From assembly GCA_037447655.1 (NCBI GenBank), contig JBBHKE010003130.1, positions 28,441 through 59,757 on the forward strand: a stretch of 31,317 bases of DNA, given 5' to 3'. Positions within the stretch are counted from its first letter, which is position 1. Each line of letters opens with the position of its first letter. A model generated the notes under the pieces. That model was not told where the DNA came from. It did not search any database and was given only the letters and a program-made list of their open reading frames with translations. Shown one piece after another: positions 9,299 to 19,551 of the stretch. Source of the DNA: Zygnema cylindricum. Taxonomy: Eukaryota > Streptophyta > Zygnematophyceae > Zygnematales > Zygnemataceae. The translations under genes were made by a program, and so were the position numbers.

Positions 9299-9342
9299 AT
9301 TTTTACACTCAGACGGTGGATTTTGTCAGGCGTACGGCAGAC

Positions 9343-9369
9343 GATGTTGGCCGCCTATTGGCCAACATC
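9343..9369. repeat. Short perfect hairpin
   Basis: GATGTTGGCC at 9343-9352 and GGCCAACATC at 9360-9369 with a 7-nt loop. It lies just right of hAT element 2. No further context. Confidence 0.7.
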
Positions 9370-9471
9370 TTAAGTAGTTTCATGCATGTAAAGTAGACTA
9401 GACGCAGGCTAATTTTGCTTAGGCCTAGCGTAGCTCTTACTTAGCCTAATTTCCAGACTTAGAGAATTTAG

Positions 9472-9945
9472 CTTTTGGACAAGAATTTTCTCTTGGCAGC
9501 GGAGCTTTTTTCTTGCTCTCTCTCTCACCGATTGCTCATGCTTTCTCTTTCTTTTTGCTAGCTAGCTATAGTGGCTAGATAGGTTAAGAATATTTGCCTT
9601 TGTTTCTGCCTTGCTTTTAATCCACACGGTTTGGCCAAGTCCGGAAGGTTTTCCTCCAAATTTGTCTTTTTGGCGATAGGTGGAGTGGAGGCTTGAGGTG
9701 TGGCATCTTCTGTCAAGCTGCGCCGTTCTCCGGACAGCTGGATGGTTTGTTTGAGTTTATTTATGTGTGTTGCATTTCAGTTTTATTGGGAAAGTGTCAT
9801 ATTTGGTTTATTCCGATTTTCTTGGTTTTGGTTGGAAGTGATTATTTTGCTTCGTTGCTTTCCTTTGAGATAACTCTTGTAGAGAATACATGGAAGACCC
9901 GAGAGCCTAGTGGCTACCTCGTGGCTTAGTATTCTTGTCCAAAAG
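9472..9945. repeat. Inverted repeat pair enclosing about 474 bp
   Basis: CTTTTGGACAAGAAT (9472-9486) and ATTCTTGTCCAAAAG (9931-9945) are exact 15-bp inverse complements. The interior has one open frame (9693-9929, 78 aa) with no recognisable domain. No target duplication was found next to the repeats, so a MITE is possible but unproven. Confidence 0.5.
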
Positions 9946-10436
9946 GTCTAACTTTTCAAAAGCACATATTTTAAAAAGTTTATTTCTTTAAAATAAATTA
10001 TTTGAAATATAAATTTTATTTCATTAAAAAAATATTACCTTTCATATCCAGTTTTTATTCATGTTTTTGTCTTTCTATTTTCCTTCCTATTTACCTTTTA
10101 TTTTCAGTTTTACTTCTCAGTTTTGTGTGATAAAATAAAGCTAAAGGAAAAAAAATATATTAATTACATTATTTTCAATATAAAATCCATCTTTTCATTT
10201 TTATATTTTCTTCCACCTATTTTGATTTGGTTTTTTCTCCTTGTTTTTTCTTTCTACAAGTTTCATTCTATTTTCTCTCTATTTTTGCTTTCGCTTTCAG
10301 TTTTGCATTGGGAAAATATATTATAAAAATAATTTAATTTATAAATTTTATTTTTTGTTTTTTGTTTTTTTCTTTCTTGCTTACAATCCTTGTCCTTATA
10401 TCTTGTTGCCACTCTATTTCTAGTCTGCAGATTTAG
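9946..10436. other. AT/T-rich non-coding stretch
   Basis: Very T-rich, with long oligo-T/A segments and no recognisable gene or repeat unit. The apparent Phe/Tyr/Leu-rich ORFs (10123-10423) follow from base composition. Confidence 0.5.
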
Positions 10437-10545
10437 GTCTGATTTTGTGTCAGATTTTTAGGGTTAATCAGCGGAATTAGGGTTTGGCCGCAGATTTAGG
10501 GTTTGGGCCGCAGATTTAGGGTTTGGGCAGATTTAGGGTTTATTG
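10437..10545 (+). repeat. Tandem repeat with plant telomere-type TTTAGGG
   Basis: Three to five copies of a unit close to GCCGCAGATTTAGGGTTTGG, some shortened. The TTTAGGG word matches the plant telomere unit, but the array is interstitial, short and interspersed with GCAGA. Confidence 0.75.
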
Positions 10546-11567
10546 TTTGGAATTCTTAACCCTAGGTCAGCATATTACCATCCCTTGGTCGCAGATTTTG
10601 GATTTTTGCAGCGTGGTATTAGGGTTTGGGAAACCTTTTTGCCCAATTTTATCGCAATTTGTGTTTTATTTTGAACTTTTCTCAATATTTCTTAACTTTC
10701 TTTCCTTTAGTGCAACTTCCTTTGCTGGCTAGTTGATGTTTAGTTTGTGGTGGATTTGATATTCTCTTTCTTATCCTTTGCCAAATTTAATCATTCATAA
10801 AACCTAGCAAAGTAAAAATATATATTCATATATATTAGATTTGCACGAATTATAACATATAATTATCATTGCTTTATAGTTGGGTATAGCGTGGCATAGA
10901 GCTGATACGCATACCCTAGCAGGATACTAATTGCCTGGGTGTTTAGTGGTGGTCCTGGGTACAATTATTTGGAACCGAGGCAGGTCACGTTCCTGAGGAC
11001 TCTGCAAAATCCGACTTGCTTCAACCAAGTCCGGTTCACTTTTAGTACTCACCAGAGTATTAAAAGTGTTTGTAAGTATCCCGATGCCTTGCGGGTACAA
11101 GAGCGTCACGATATAGTGTGGACACTCGTGTAGAGGGATCGGTGTGGATTGGTTATATTACGAACCTTTTTTTTTTAGCATTTGCATTTTCCTTGCTTTC
11201 CTTGCATGCTATCTGACCGTGAGTGGCCTTGAGTTTCCCTGTGACTATCTGGATTGGATTTTCATTCATAGATCTCGCAGTGGGTGGTATTGTTTAGACA
11301 ATTTTTTGTCTGTGCCGTTGTAGATATGCACCGAAAGGTGCCTGGATAGTTCTCTGTTTGTTTTTATAGATCTGGCCCTTCGGCCTTGCCCCATTGTTTG
11401 CAGGGTAAAGGTTTTGGTATTCCGGCTTCTTGCTAGATCTGACTACCCGGTCTTGATAGTGACTTCGTGTGTTAGCTTGTCTTTTGTGGTTTGGCCTTCC
11501 ATTTGACGCACCTCGATTAGGTCATTCCATTCTTTCTTAGTCGTAATTGAGGGTTTTCTCTTTGTTT
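10546..11567. other. Non-coding stretch upstream of an unrecognised ORF
   Basis: No domain is recognisable in any frame. It may be the 5' leader of the ORF at 11568, which would suit an older retroelement, but no LTR pair or convincing primer binding site was found. Confidence 0.35.
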
Positions 11568-12391
11568 ATGCCCACGGATTGGGATAACTTACGTTATCAA
11601 TCCGGATCTACCCGTAGCGGGACAGTTTTTCGTCCACTCCAGTTGGATCTTTCCAGTTTCTCCGAGTCTACAAATGCACCATTTTCGGTTGCGGTCCCTG
11701 AATCTCCGTCTGTTCGTTCGGTATTTACCACAATCTCCTCATTATCATCGATTTCCTCTAGCTCATACCTGGATAGAACCGAAGAAGACTTTTCAAAAGA
11801 AATATTTTCCTATCTTCTCATATTTCAATTTCGCGTTAATCCAAATTTGGAACCACCAGCAAATTTTTCCTTTGACGACATGGCTTCTTTTTCAGAGTGG
11901 GGCATGGGGAAGATGCAATTTTGTTTTTCAGGAATAAAAGACACCATGTCTCTTTCCCATATTCGTATGCTTAATGATACCGAAATGCGTGACTTGGCAT
12001 TTCGTTATCAAGACTGCTTTGACCTTAGGGTTGCTTTGTCTCTCCTCGGCCGATACCTTCTGGGTTTGGCTCTCACTTTATACGCACGGAAGTATGAGAG
12101 TATATGTCAAATGATAGAGCACTCTCCACCCATTGCAAGACTTCCATCCGTTTCCGGCCAGGTAAAAATTCCCTAAGAGGCAGCTGTTCCAGCAGTATTC
12201 GATGTTAATGAGGATGAGCTATATCCAGCCATTTTCGAGATTCCTCAGCAGTATGGTGTGGCTGCCCGAGCGGCAGTTCCAGCTAGACCGGGAGGATTAA
12301 TTCTTTTACGTGACCCGCTTTTGGTCATGTTCGATCTTCTCTAAGAAGAATATCGGATGCAAAATCCAGATCAGGTTAAGGAGTTGATGAA
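11568..12391 (+). pseudogene. Unrecognised ORF truncated by the gypsy insertion
   Basis: An open frame starts at ATG 11568 (MPTDWDNLRYQSGSTRSG...). It contains a Ser-rich low-complexity segment (SSLSSISSSS), then a denser part with hydrophobic and charged residues. It meets a TAA at 12174 and continues in the same frame (EAAVPAVFDVNEDELYPAIF...) past another TAA at about 12342 to ...DQVKELMN. There the gypsy 5' LTR begins. The TRSG-then-aromatic pattern occurs in some retroelement gag-like proteins, but I do not recognise the family. In-frame continuity past stops and across 820 bp suggests a once-coding region, split by the insertion, whose 3' end is not identified in this window. Function unknown. 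Confidence 0.45.
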
Positions 12392-12908
12392 TGTAACAAT
12401 GTTACACAGTTGGGTACTTAGTAGTTAGCAACTAGGCTGCTATGGTTGCAATGTCAGGGCAGCGCAGCTGCGATTCCACACCAATGCAACATAGCAGTAT
12501 AGCAGCTTAACAACATAGCTACTTAGTGGCGTAGCAGCATAGCAGCGCAACAGAGCAACGCAGCTTAGCAGTATAGCAACGCCGCGGAATGTAGATAGAA
12601 TGGTATTGTTCTAGAAGATATTTTGGGGATTTGTCTCGGTTGACCGTGAAGGTCCACGTGTACAGTTGTACAGTACTAGGTTGACTAGGAACTCGCTAGT
12701 TTAAATAGTCAGGTATGCTTAATGGATAGCAGACTCTTTGAGTAGACCTTCGCAGCGAGCGCTGAATATTGTAATCATCTTTTGAGTAATAAAGCGCAAC
12801 CTTGACTGTTAACTGCTGTGTGCGCCTGCTTTTCTACGGGAAGATCCTTGGATTTTTCCGCTGTGCATCGTGGTGGATTGTGGTGCTTATATTTCTTGTC
12901 CTTTTACA
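12392..12908 (+). repeat. 5' LTR of the gypsy element (517 bp)
   Basis: Begins TGTAACAATGTTACA (itself a 6-bp inverted repeat) and ends TTTTACA just before the PBS. At 12425-12590 it contains a degenerate tandem repeat of about 10 bp (TAGCAGCATAGCAGCGCAAC type). A polyadenylation-type AATAAAG lies near 12788 (GAGTAATAAAGC). Confidence 0.85.
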
Positions 12909-12909
12909 A

Positions 12910-12922
12910 TGGTATCAAAGCC
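12910..12922 (+). other. Primer binding site, initiator tRNA-Met 3' end
   Basis: TGGTATCAAAGCC directly after the LTR (one-base spacer) matches the standard plant PBS TGGTATCAGAGC, complementary to the 3' end of initiator tRNA-Met, with one mismatch. This contrasts with the internal-tRNA PBS of the copia elements nearby. Confidence 0.85.
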
Positions 12923-12942
12923 TTTCCCTGTGACTCGACAGC

Positions 12943-15900
12943 ATGGGCGAACACGGCGTGTCCACTACGGAAATGTTAGCGCAAGTTCTCAAGGAGTTAG
13001 AAAACGTTAGATTACAGAACGCGCAGCTGAGCAACGTCGTCGCAACCTTGGAATCTCGTCTTGGTGAGCGACCTCATGGAAGCATGGAGAGGGACTACAA
13101 GAGACCAAAATTACGACTTCTCGACGAGTTCGACCCTGAAAGACAGAAGAACCTAGACACGTGGCTATTCTCTGTTGCGACTTATCTCGAGAATTTTCCT
13201 AGCCTGTCGGACCGTGAGAAGATTCACTACGCGGGTGGTCTTTTTAAGGGGGCAGCGGGTGCATGGTGGAGGTCATTGGTGGAGAATGATGAGATACCAA
13301 CCGTTTGGGCTCTCTTCGTTCAATTACTTCGTGACGCCTGGCAGCCTATTAATACGGTTAAGGCTGCATGAGATAAGATCGCAGTGTTGAAGCAACGAAC
13401 TTCGCTGTTGGAGTTTACGCAACGGTTTTTGGAGTGCAAGGTTCAAATACCTACGATGACGGAGGATGAAGCTGTGGATCGCTACGTGAAGGGGCTCAAA
13501 TCCTCCATTCGTAGGGATGTGGAGCAATGGGTCGCTCGGGAAAGCACAACTCCTAGTCTCTCAACGATCATTCAGTTTGCTGAGCGGACCGATTCAGTTG
13601 ACTTCACCTTCCGACGACCTTTTCATTATGGGTCGAGTAGCGGTGGAGGGGGTCGTCGAGACGATGGTCCAACTCCCATGGAGCTAGGAGCAATTGATGA
13701 GGATAAAGAGGTGGTCAACGTACTGCGGAAAAACAAGAAAACTATCAAGACCAAGGCCAACAACTTGTCCTCCGAGGAGCTCCAACGGAGGAGGCAAAAT
13801 GGCTTATGCTTCCAGTGCAGTTCCCAGGACCATATGGCCCGTGAATGTCCGAAACGGAAAAATCGAGGGAAGGGGAAACTTATCGTATTGAGGTTAGCTG
13901 GTGAAGGAGAAGACCCTTTGATATTTCGGGGTCAAATCATAGTATGCGCAACCATCTGCATGGTGGACTCCGGAGCATCGGGAAATTTCATCAACGAGGC
14001 GACAGTGAAAAAGTTGAAACTTCCTCTCGTGGTACTTAAGGATCATCAGTCGGTACAATTGGCAGACGGAAGTTCCTTATCTATTACCCATCGTACTCCG
14101 AGGTTACGCGTCGGAATCAGGAAATTCCGATGGTACGACACTCTTCATGTGTTACCTCTTGGGGACCATAAGGTAATCTTGGGGAAGCCGTGGCTGCAAA
14201 AATGGAATCCGACGATCGATTGGAGAAGTGGGGCCATGAGAGTGACGAAGGGTGAAGAAGAGTTTGAGGTAAAAGCGGGAGCGGCTGGTAAAGGAGCGGA
14301 AGAGGGACGCCTACTTTCGGCTTTACAGCTTAAGAGGGCACTCAGAAAAGGGGAAACTATTGGTGTAGCGGTCGTCCAGCCCATGGAGGAGGCAAACGAG
14401 GAGATTCCGGAGGAATGGAAGAAGAAGGACCCCGACTTCGACTCAAAAGAAAGTGACGACACCGGAAAGACGTCCGAAGAGGCCCCGGAAGTCGTGACAA
14501 AACTTATCGAGGAGTACGTAGATGTTTTTCCCCCGAAGATCCCGGAGGGCTTACCTCCGAAGCGTGAAGTAGACCACAAGATAGAACTTGTTCCCGGAGC
14601 GGTACCCCCGGCTAATCGGATGTACAAGATGAGTTACACCGAATTAGACGAACTCAAAAAGCAACTCGCGGAGTTGGTCGAAGTCGGAGCAATAGAACCG
14701 AGCAAGTCACCGTATAGAACCCCCGTTCTCTTCCTGAACAAAAAAGATGGAGGTTTTTGTATGTGTGTGGACTACCGAGCGCTAAACAAGTTAACGGTGA
14801 ATAATGCATACCCTTTACCGAGAATAAACGAATTGTTCGATCGACTTCGAGGTGCTAAATATTTCTCAAAAATAGATTTGCGGAGCGGTTATCACCAGAT
14901 TAGGATTGCCGAAGAGGATGTGGAAAAGACGGCGTTTAGAACTCGGTATGGCCATTTCCAATTTCGGGTAATCCTGTTCGGGTTAACCAATGCCCCGGCG
15001 ACTTTTATGCATTTGATGAACTCCATCTTTCGGCAATATCTGGATGCGTTTGTAATCGTCTTTCTAGACGACATCTAAGTGTATAGCCGAACGCTGGGGG
15101 ATCACATGAAGCACCTACGGAAGGTCCTACAAGTCCTTCGGGAAAATAAGTTGTACGCAAAGAGGAGTAAATGTGATTTATTGAAGGAGAAAATTGATTT
15201 TCTGGGCCATGTGGTAAGTCGGAACGGAATCGCAGTGGATCCGAACAAAGCGAGGGCAGTGAAGGAGGTGCCGCAGCCGATGAACATTACAGAATTACGG
15301 AGCTTTCTGGTGTTATGCTCCTACTATCAACGTTTTGTTGAAGGTTTCGCCAAAATCGCTGAACCAATCACGGAATTACTTAAAAATGACGTGCCCTACG
15401 AGTGGAAATCGGCGCAAGGGGCAGCTTTTAACACGCTAAAGGAGCGGTTGGTTACCGCCCCTGTGTTAGCTGTTCCCGACCCGGACTTACCTTTGACGAT
15501 AATTACAGACGCCAGCGATACGGCTATAAGAGCGATCCTTATGCAGAATCAAGGAAAAGGCCTACAACCCATTGCCTACGACAGTCGAAAACTAAAGGCA
15601 GCGGAGCTTAACTGGGCCACCCATGAAAAGGAGACAATTGTGATCATCAACATGCTGTAAGTTTGGAAATGTTACGTTCAGGGGAAGCTGATCACAATTA
15701 TCACGGATCACCATGCCCTACAGTACCTACAAACACAGCCGAAGTTGTCCAAGAAACAAGTGCGATGGATGACGTTTCTTCAGACCTTCGGACCGGAACT
15801 GGTCATAGAGTATAAACCTGGCAAGACGAACCCGACGGATGCGCTGTCAAGAAGACCCGGAGTCGCTGCGCCAGTAGCGGAGCAACGACCGCAAGCATCG

Positions 15901-16327
15901 CAACATGTAAACGTAAGCTCGGTGAAAGAGAACACCGCAGCAGCAACTGCAGCGCAAGACCCGAAACTCAGCGCAGTCATCAGTACGATGATAGTGGACG
16001 AACAGTGGTTAAGCAGGATAAAGGTTGTTTATGACGACGATGACACACTCAAGGAACTCAGTAAACGAAAGGTATTAATTCGAACCGCCAATGGTATGTG
16101 GCGGTACAGACCGAGTAAAACAACACGACTTTATGCTCCGACAAATACGTAGTTACGTCACGCGATTCTTAAACTGAGCCACGACGAGCCGCTCAGCGGA
16201 CACTTTGGGCGGGATAAAACAATTGCGCGTGTCGCTGAGGCGTATTATTGGCCGAACATGACTCGCGACATTGCGGAATATGTCCGGACGTGTGACTCCT
16301 GTAATAGGAACAAATCGGACTCAGGGC
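12943..16327 (+). pseudogene. Gypsy gag-pol, N-terminal part (gag, protease, RT, RNaseH, integrase zinc finger)
   Basis: A single frame runs for 3.4 kb with no frameshift but four stops (13369 TGA, 15076 TAA, 15658 TAA, 16150 TAG). In order: an N-terminal coiled-coil-like gag start; a gag capsid region (LDTWLFSVATYLENF..., GAAGAWWRSLV); a zinc knuckle C-x2-C-x4-H-x4-C near 13810-13850; an aspartic protease with intact DSGAS (13966); a reverse transcriptase with [13 protein letters not shown] and active-site FLDDI (15061-15075), the stop falling on the next codon; RNaseH (TDASD, TDHHALQYL); and an integrase HHCC zinc finger (GHFGRDKT... CDSC). The frame ends at the minus-strand copia insertion. 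The product was a virus-like particle polyprotein; this copy cannot make it. Confidence 0.93.
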
Positions 16328-16810
16328 TGAAACTCTGAGACCTCCATTGGCCCTCAGAGTATGCAGATCCAAAAGAAGCTAATCTAGATAGTGCCGACTC
16401 CAAGTTAATATAAACCCAAGTGACTGACCCCTTGACAGTCAGAACCCCAATATAGATTCACCCCTGTGAAATAACACTTTCTGTGTGCTCAGTTCCACCA
16501 CAGAATGCAAAGTTAGAATATGAGATTTGGACACATTCACCCACTTTGACTTTCCCTTAGAAATACAGCCACCCTGGCAGACAAAAACTCTGACCGACTA
16601 CACCCCTGTGTAGCCTAGACTCCCCTGAGTCCGCAGCAAAAAGAATCACTGAAAATGGTCAAGTAAATTGATAGTTATGACTGGCCAAAGTTTGCCATTT
16701 ATACAGGGTGCTCTCTGGGAGAGGCAGCTGCCTACCCAAAATTTATCTAAGTCCTATTCCCTCTCTAAAACTCTATCTACTGAAGTACGGCACCAATCAA
16801 ATTACTGTAT

Positions 16811-16848
16811 CGTACATAAAAGTACAGGTGCCGGTGTACTTTATGTAC
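16811..16848. promoter_or_regulatory. Conserved LTR hairpin, element A 3' LTR
   Basis: GTACATAAAAGTACA pairs with TGTACTTTATGTAC around a short GC loop. The equivalent hairpins at 20029-20066, 22709-22745 and 28029-28065 have different stem bases but keep the pairing. It is followed by GTACGGCCATTGTACGACA, a block also present in the other LTRs. Function unknown; packaging, dimerisation or transcription-end roles are possible. Confidence 0.6.
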
Positions 16849-16941
16849 GGCCATTGTACGACATGGCAAAAATGTCGACACGTGTCATATCCGGATTTGT
16901 TCCCGTAATCTCCGGAGTTGCCGCAATCCAATGTAGTGTTA

Positions 16942-16950
16942 CCACGTGTC
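16942..16950. promoter_or_regulatory. G-box/ABRE-like core in LTR
   Basis: CCACGTGTC lies downstream of the hairpin. Equivalent LTR positions have CACGTGTC (20161-20168), GACACGTGG (27927-27935, opposite orientation) and CCACGTGGC (30131-30139). CACGTG/ACGTGTC is the core bound by plant bZIP and bHLH factors, so it is a plausible stress-response element of the LTR promoter. The binding is inferred. Confidence 0.5.
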
Positions 16951-17334
16951 ACTTAATGTGGCGGTGATCGCAAACCGCCAAAAATCGTACGCCGCGATCT
17001 CGGCATCCTTCGCGGCCGTCCGATCAAATTTGGATTTCAATCGTGGCCGTCATAAATACCTGCGCGGTATTCTTTCCGGCGTCAAACAAACCGCGCGGTA
17101 TTTATTTCGTAATCGTACCGTACGTCGTACTTTCCACAACTGTTTCTATGCAGTATCCATATAGTTCTAGTTAAATGAATTATTCTTATAGTAACTATTT
17201 AAATAAATATCATACCGCTAAATGTCTAATATAATTAAGACTATATGGATAAGACTACCTTCTATTTTTATATCTTAGTGCGTACTGTAAATAGGTAATT
17301 AAATACTGGACCACAAATGTTCAGCGTTTCTATG

Positions 17335-17412
17335 AGACTTAAGGGATAAGGCGCAAGGCTAACCGTACGGCTTGTATAGTGAGAGACCTTGGTTCAAATC
17401 TGGTTAGGTCCA
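17335..17412 (+). other. tRNA-like segment inside LTR (antisense to the element)
   Basis: GGATAAGG (A-box side) then GGTTCAAATC (B-box, 17391-17400) followed by TGGTTAGGTCC, spaced as in a tRNA gene. A near copy is at 20526-20603 in the other LTR. No clean acceptor-stem partner is visible at the 5' side, so it is not called a functional tRNA gene. It may be a tRNA-derived SINE remnant or a built-in pol III-type sequence. Confidence 0.5.
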
Positions 17413-18664
17413 ATATTTTATTCATCTTTCTTTTTGACTATGGCGGCAGCCATGGCTATTTGTGTCTTCCAGTGACTACGACAAGTATGGATGACTTTTG
17501 AAGACCATCTAGCAATCACATAGAATAAATTCAGACTTAGAAAACACCTAATTTTAACACTCCCCTTATTTTCTAGTCTTCCAAAGCCAAAGACAGTTTT
17601 CTACTTTTCATTTTCTTCTTTTTTTTCTCTTCATAAAGCTTCAAGTTAATACCCTCGTATTTAAAATGATATATTAGATGAGCAAAAATAAACATTTTAT
17701 CTTGTTGATCACACATCTTATTTTGCATGCCAATTTTCAAAAATCCGAGCTCTTAGAGCAAGGATTTTATCCACATCATCTCTTTTTCATCCGAGCAAAA
17801 ACCAGTTTCCCGCTTACTGCTCCAACAACGAGCCTCATCCCCAGTCTGTGACACATACCTAGATGCTAACCCTTTTACATGCACGTCTCCATAAGTGACA
17901 TCACACCATGTTGTGATGTCAAATCCACCCCCCCTCAATTTTATCCAAAAAACATTAGACCCTACTAAAGTCTGCATAAATTCTACATCTTCCGTACTCT
18001 TATTTATATCCATGATAATTACCCCATTTCTTGAGCTTTCTTCACTCTCCCCTATGGAATTCTTTCCACTATCACTTTCTATTTTGATTCCTAAAATATA
18101 TTTCTCCTCCCTTAATCCATTCATTAAATATTCCTCTTCTCCCTTATCCTTTAAAACCCCCTCTAGTTTTACTTCTCCCCTTTTCTCAGAATCCGTTGAA
18201 GTCTCCCTTTCCGACCAGTTTTCTATGTCTGAAATATCTACGAAATTATCCTCATGAATTTTATTTTTCCCTTTTTCACTTATAGATCTTAGATCTGACT
18301 TTCTCATTTGTAAGTCATACACTCTACACTCCTTGAAATCCTCAAGTACTTCCTCTCTCTTTACTTCTCTTATACCTCCAAAAGCACACTGTTGCCTTCG
18401 TGGAATTTTTGTGTGCTTTCCACTCTTCTCCATACTACCGATGTGGAGAAGCTTCAAAATATCTTCATCCTCTTTCTCCTCTTCCCCTTTTTCCTCCTCA
18501 TCCACAGTCCAACTTCTCATTTCTTCTAAACAAGGACATTCCTCCATATAGTGACCCGTGTTTCTACAAAAGAAGCAAACCCCATTTTTCAAAGCTCCCT
18601 TTTCTTTTCCTCTCCCTCTCTTTCCACAAAAGTTCCGATAAGGTTTAACTTTGTATTTCTATCT

Positions 18665-18761
18665 CTCATCACGCTTCTGCCAATCACCATCACTCCTCTC
18701 ATCACGCTTCCGCCAATCACCGTTGTTCCTCTCATCACGCTTCCGCCAATCACCACCGGCT
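18665..18761 (-). repeat. 33-bp coding minisatellite in copia A gag
   Basis: Three tandem 33-bp units, encoding GDWRKRDERNN, GDWRKRDERSD and GDWQKRDER, precede the zinc knuckle. The plus-strand copia has a Gly-rich segment (GGGGRG) instead, so this basic repeat is a lineage-specific expansion. Basic Arg/Asp repeats here could assist RNA binding (inference). Confidence 0.8.
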
Positions 18762-19538
18762 CTAAATGCATTCACCTTGTCACTTCCCCTACGTAGCTCC
18801 AAAGTGCTTTACCTCACAAGAATTATCCCCATGGTAAAGCTCCAAGTCCACGAGGAACCATCAATTGCCTGCATACGACAAATGATGTTTGCGTACTCAT
18901 CTGGGAGTTTCATGAGTAGTGTATTAATTTTTCTCTCCTTTGATTCTACATATCCCGCAATAGCAAGATCAACATATAACGCAGCAATATCATTGCAAAA
19001 CTCTATCATGTTACCGCCTTTATAAACATAGGCCTCTATTTCCTGTTTTACTAATTGCTGCCTTTGAATAGTCTCACTCTTATAAATCTGAATTAGTTCT
19101 TCCCATATATCTGAAGACTTGGTTAGACTTAAAAGAGTGATAAATATGGACTTAGACACATATCTAAGTATGAGATGTTTTGCTATAGTGTTTTTGTATT
19201 CCCATATTTTTCTGTCATTTTTTTTCAGTTTTAATTCCCACAAGTGGAACCATAGTTGAGAGCCTAACTCCCCTCACCATAGGTGTCGCTTTTTCCTTCT
19301 CCCCTATTTCCCCATCCACGGAAAGGTTTTTCTCTTCACCTTCTATTGCATCTGAACTTCGGTTGATATTCTGGGCAGCCACAGATGATTCTCCATAGTA
19401 AACTCCTCCAAAGCCAGGTGGAAGACATCTCACTTATCCCGAAATAATTCCCCATAGGTGCTTCTCGAAAAGCAATCCCTCCATAGCAAACTCCCAATAA
19501 TTGAAGTCTGTTCCATCGAACATAGGCACCCTAGATGG

Positions 19539-19551
19539 TGGGCCCATAACC
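19539..19551 (-). other. Copia A primer binding site, internal initiator tRNA-Met
   Basis: On the minus strand GGTTATGGGCCCA directly follows the 5' LTR end (...TTACA). It is complementary to TGGGCCCATAACC, the anticodon arm of eukaryotic initiator tRNA-Met (CAU anticodon within it). The same PBS is in the plus-strand copia at 23064-23076. Confidence 0.8.

Larger units (their letters stand above)
16328..17559 (-). repeat. 3' LTR of copia element A (1232 bp)
   Basis: In + orientation it starts TGAAACTCTGAGACC and ends TTTTAACA. It aligns with 19552-20751 along most of its length. Landmarks are the hairpin at 16811-16848, CACGTGTC at 16943-16950, the tRNA-like segment at 17335-17412 and GCAGCCATGGCT near 17447. 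Compared with the right LTR it lacks about 70 bp around a tRNA-like segment (junction near 17255: GGATAAGACT then CCTTCTATTT). Confidence 0.88.

Noticed and set aside
9693-9929. 78-aa ORF inside the 15-bp inverted repeats
   Set aside because: Hydrophobic composition follows from T-richness. No transposase-like motif.
10437-10545. True telomere or subtelomere
   Set aside because: Only a few TTTAGGG words in a longer mixed unit, with ordinary sequence on both sides.
10885-10910. Possible primer binding site (TGGCATAGAGC) upstream of the 11568 ORF
   Set aside because: The match to TGGTATCAGAGC has a gap and no LTR end or LTR partner was found around it.
13694-14627. Second-frame and antisense ORFs over gypsy gag-pol (65 aa and 160 aa)
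   Set aside because: Shadows of the gag-pol frame.
16668-17164. ORFs of 66-99 aa
   Set aside because: They lie within the LTR of copia element A and are not conserved in frame in the partner LTR.
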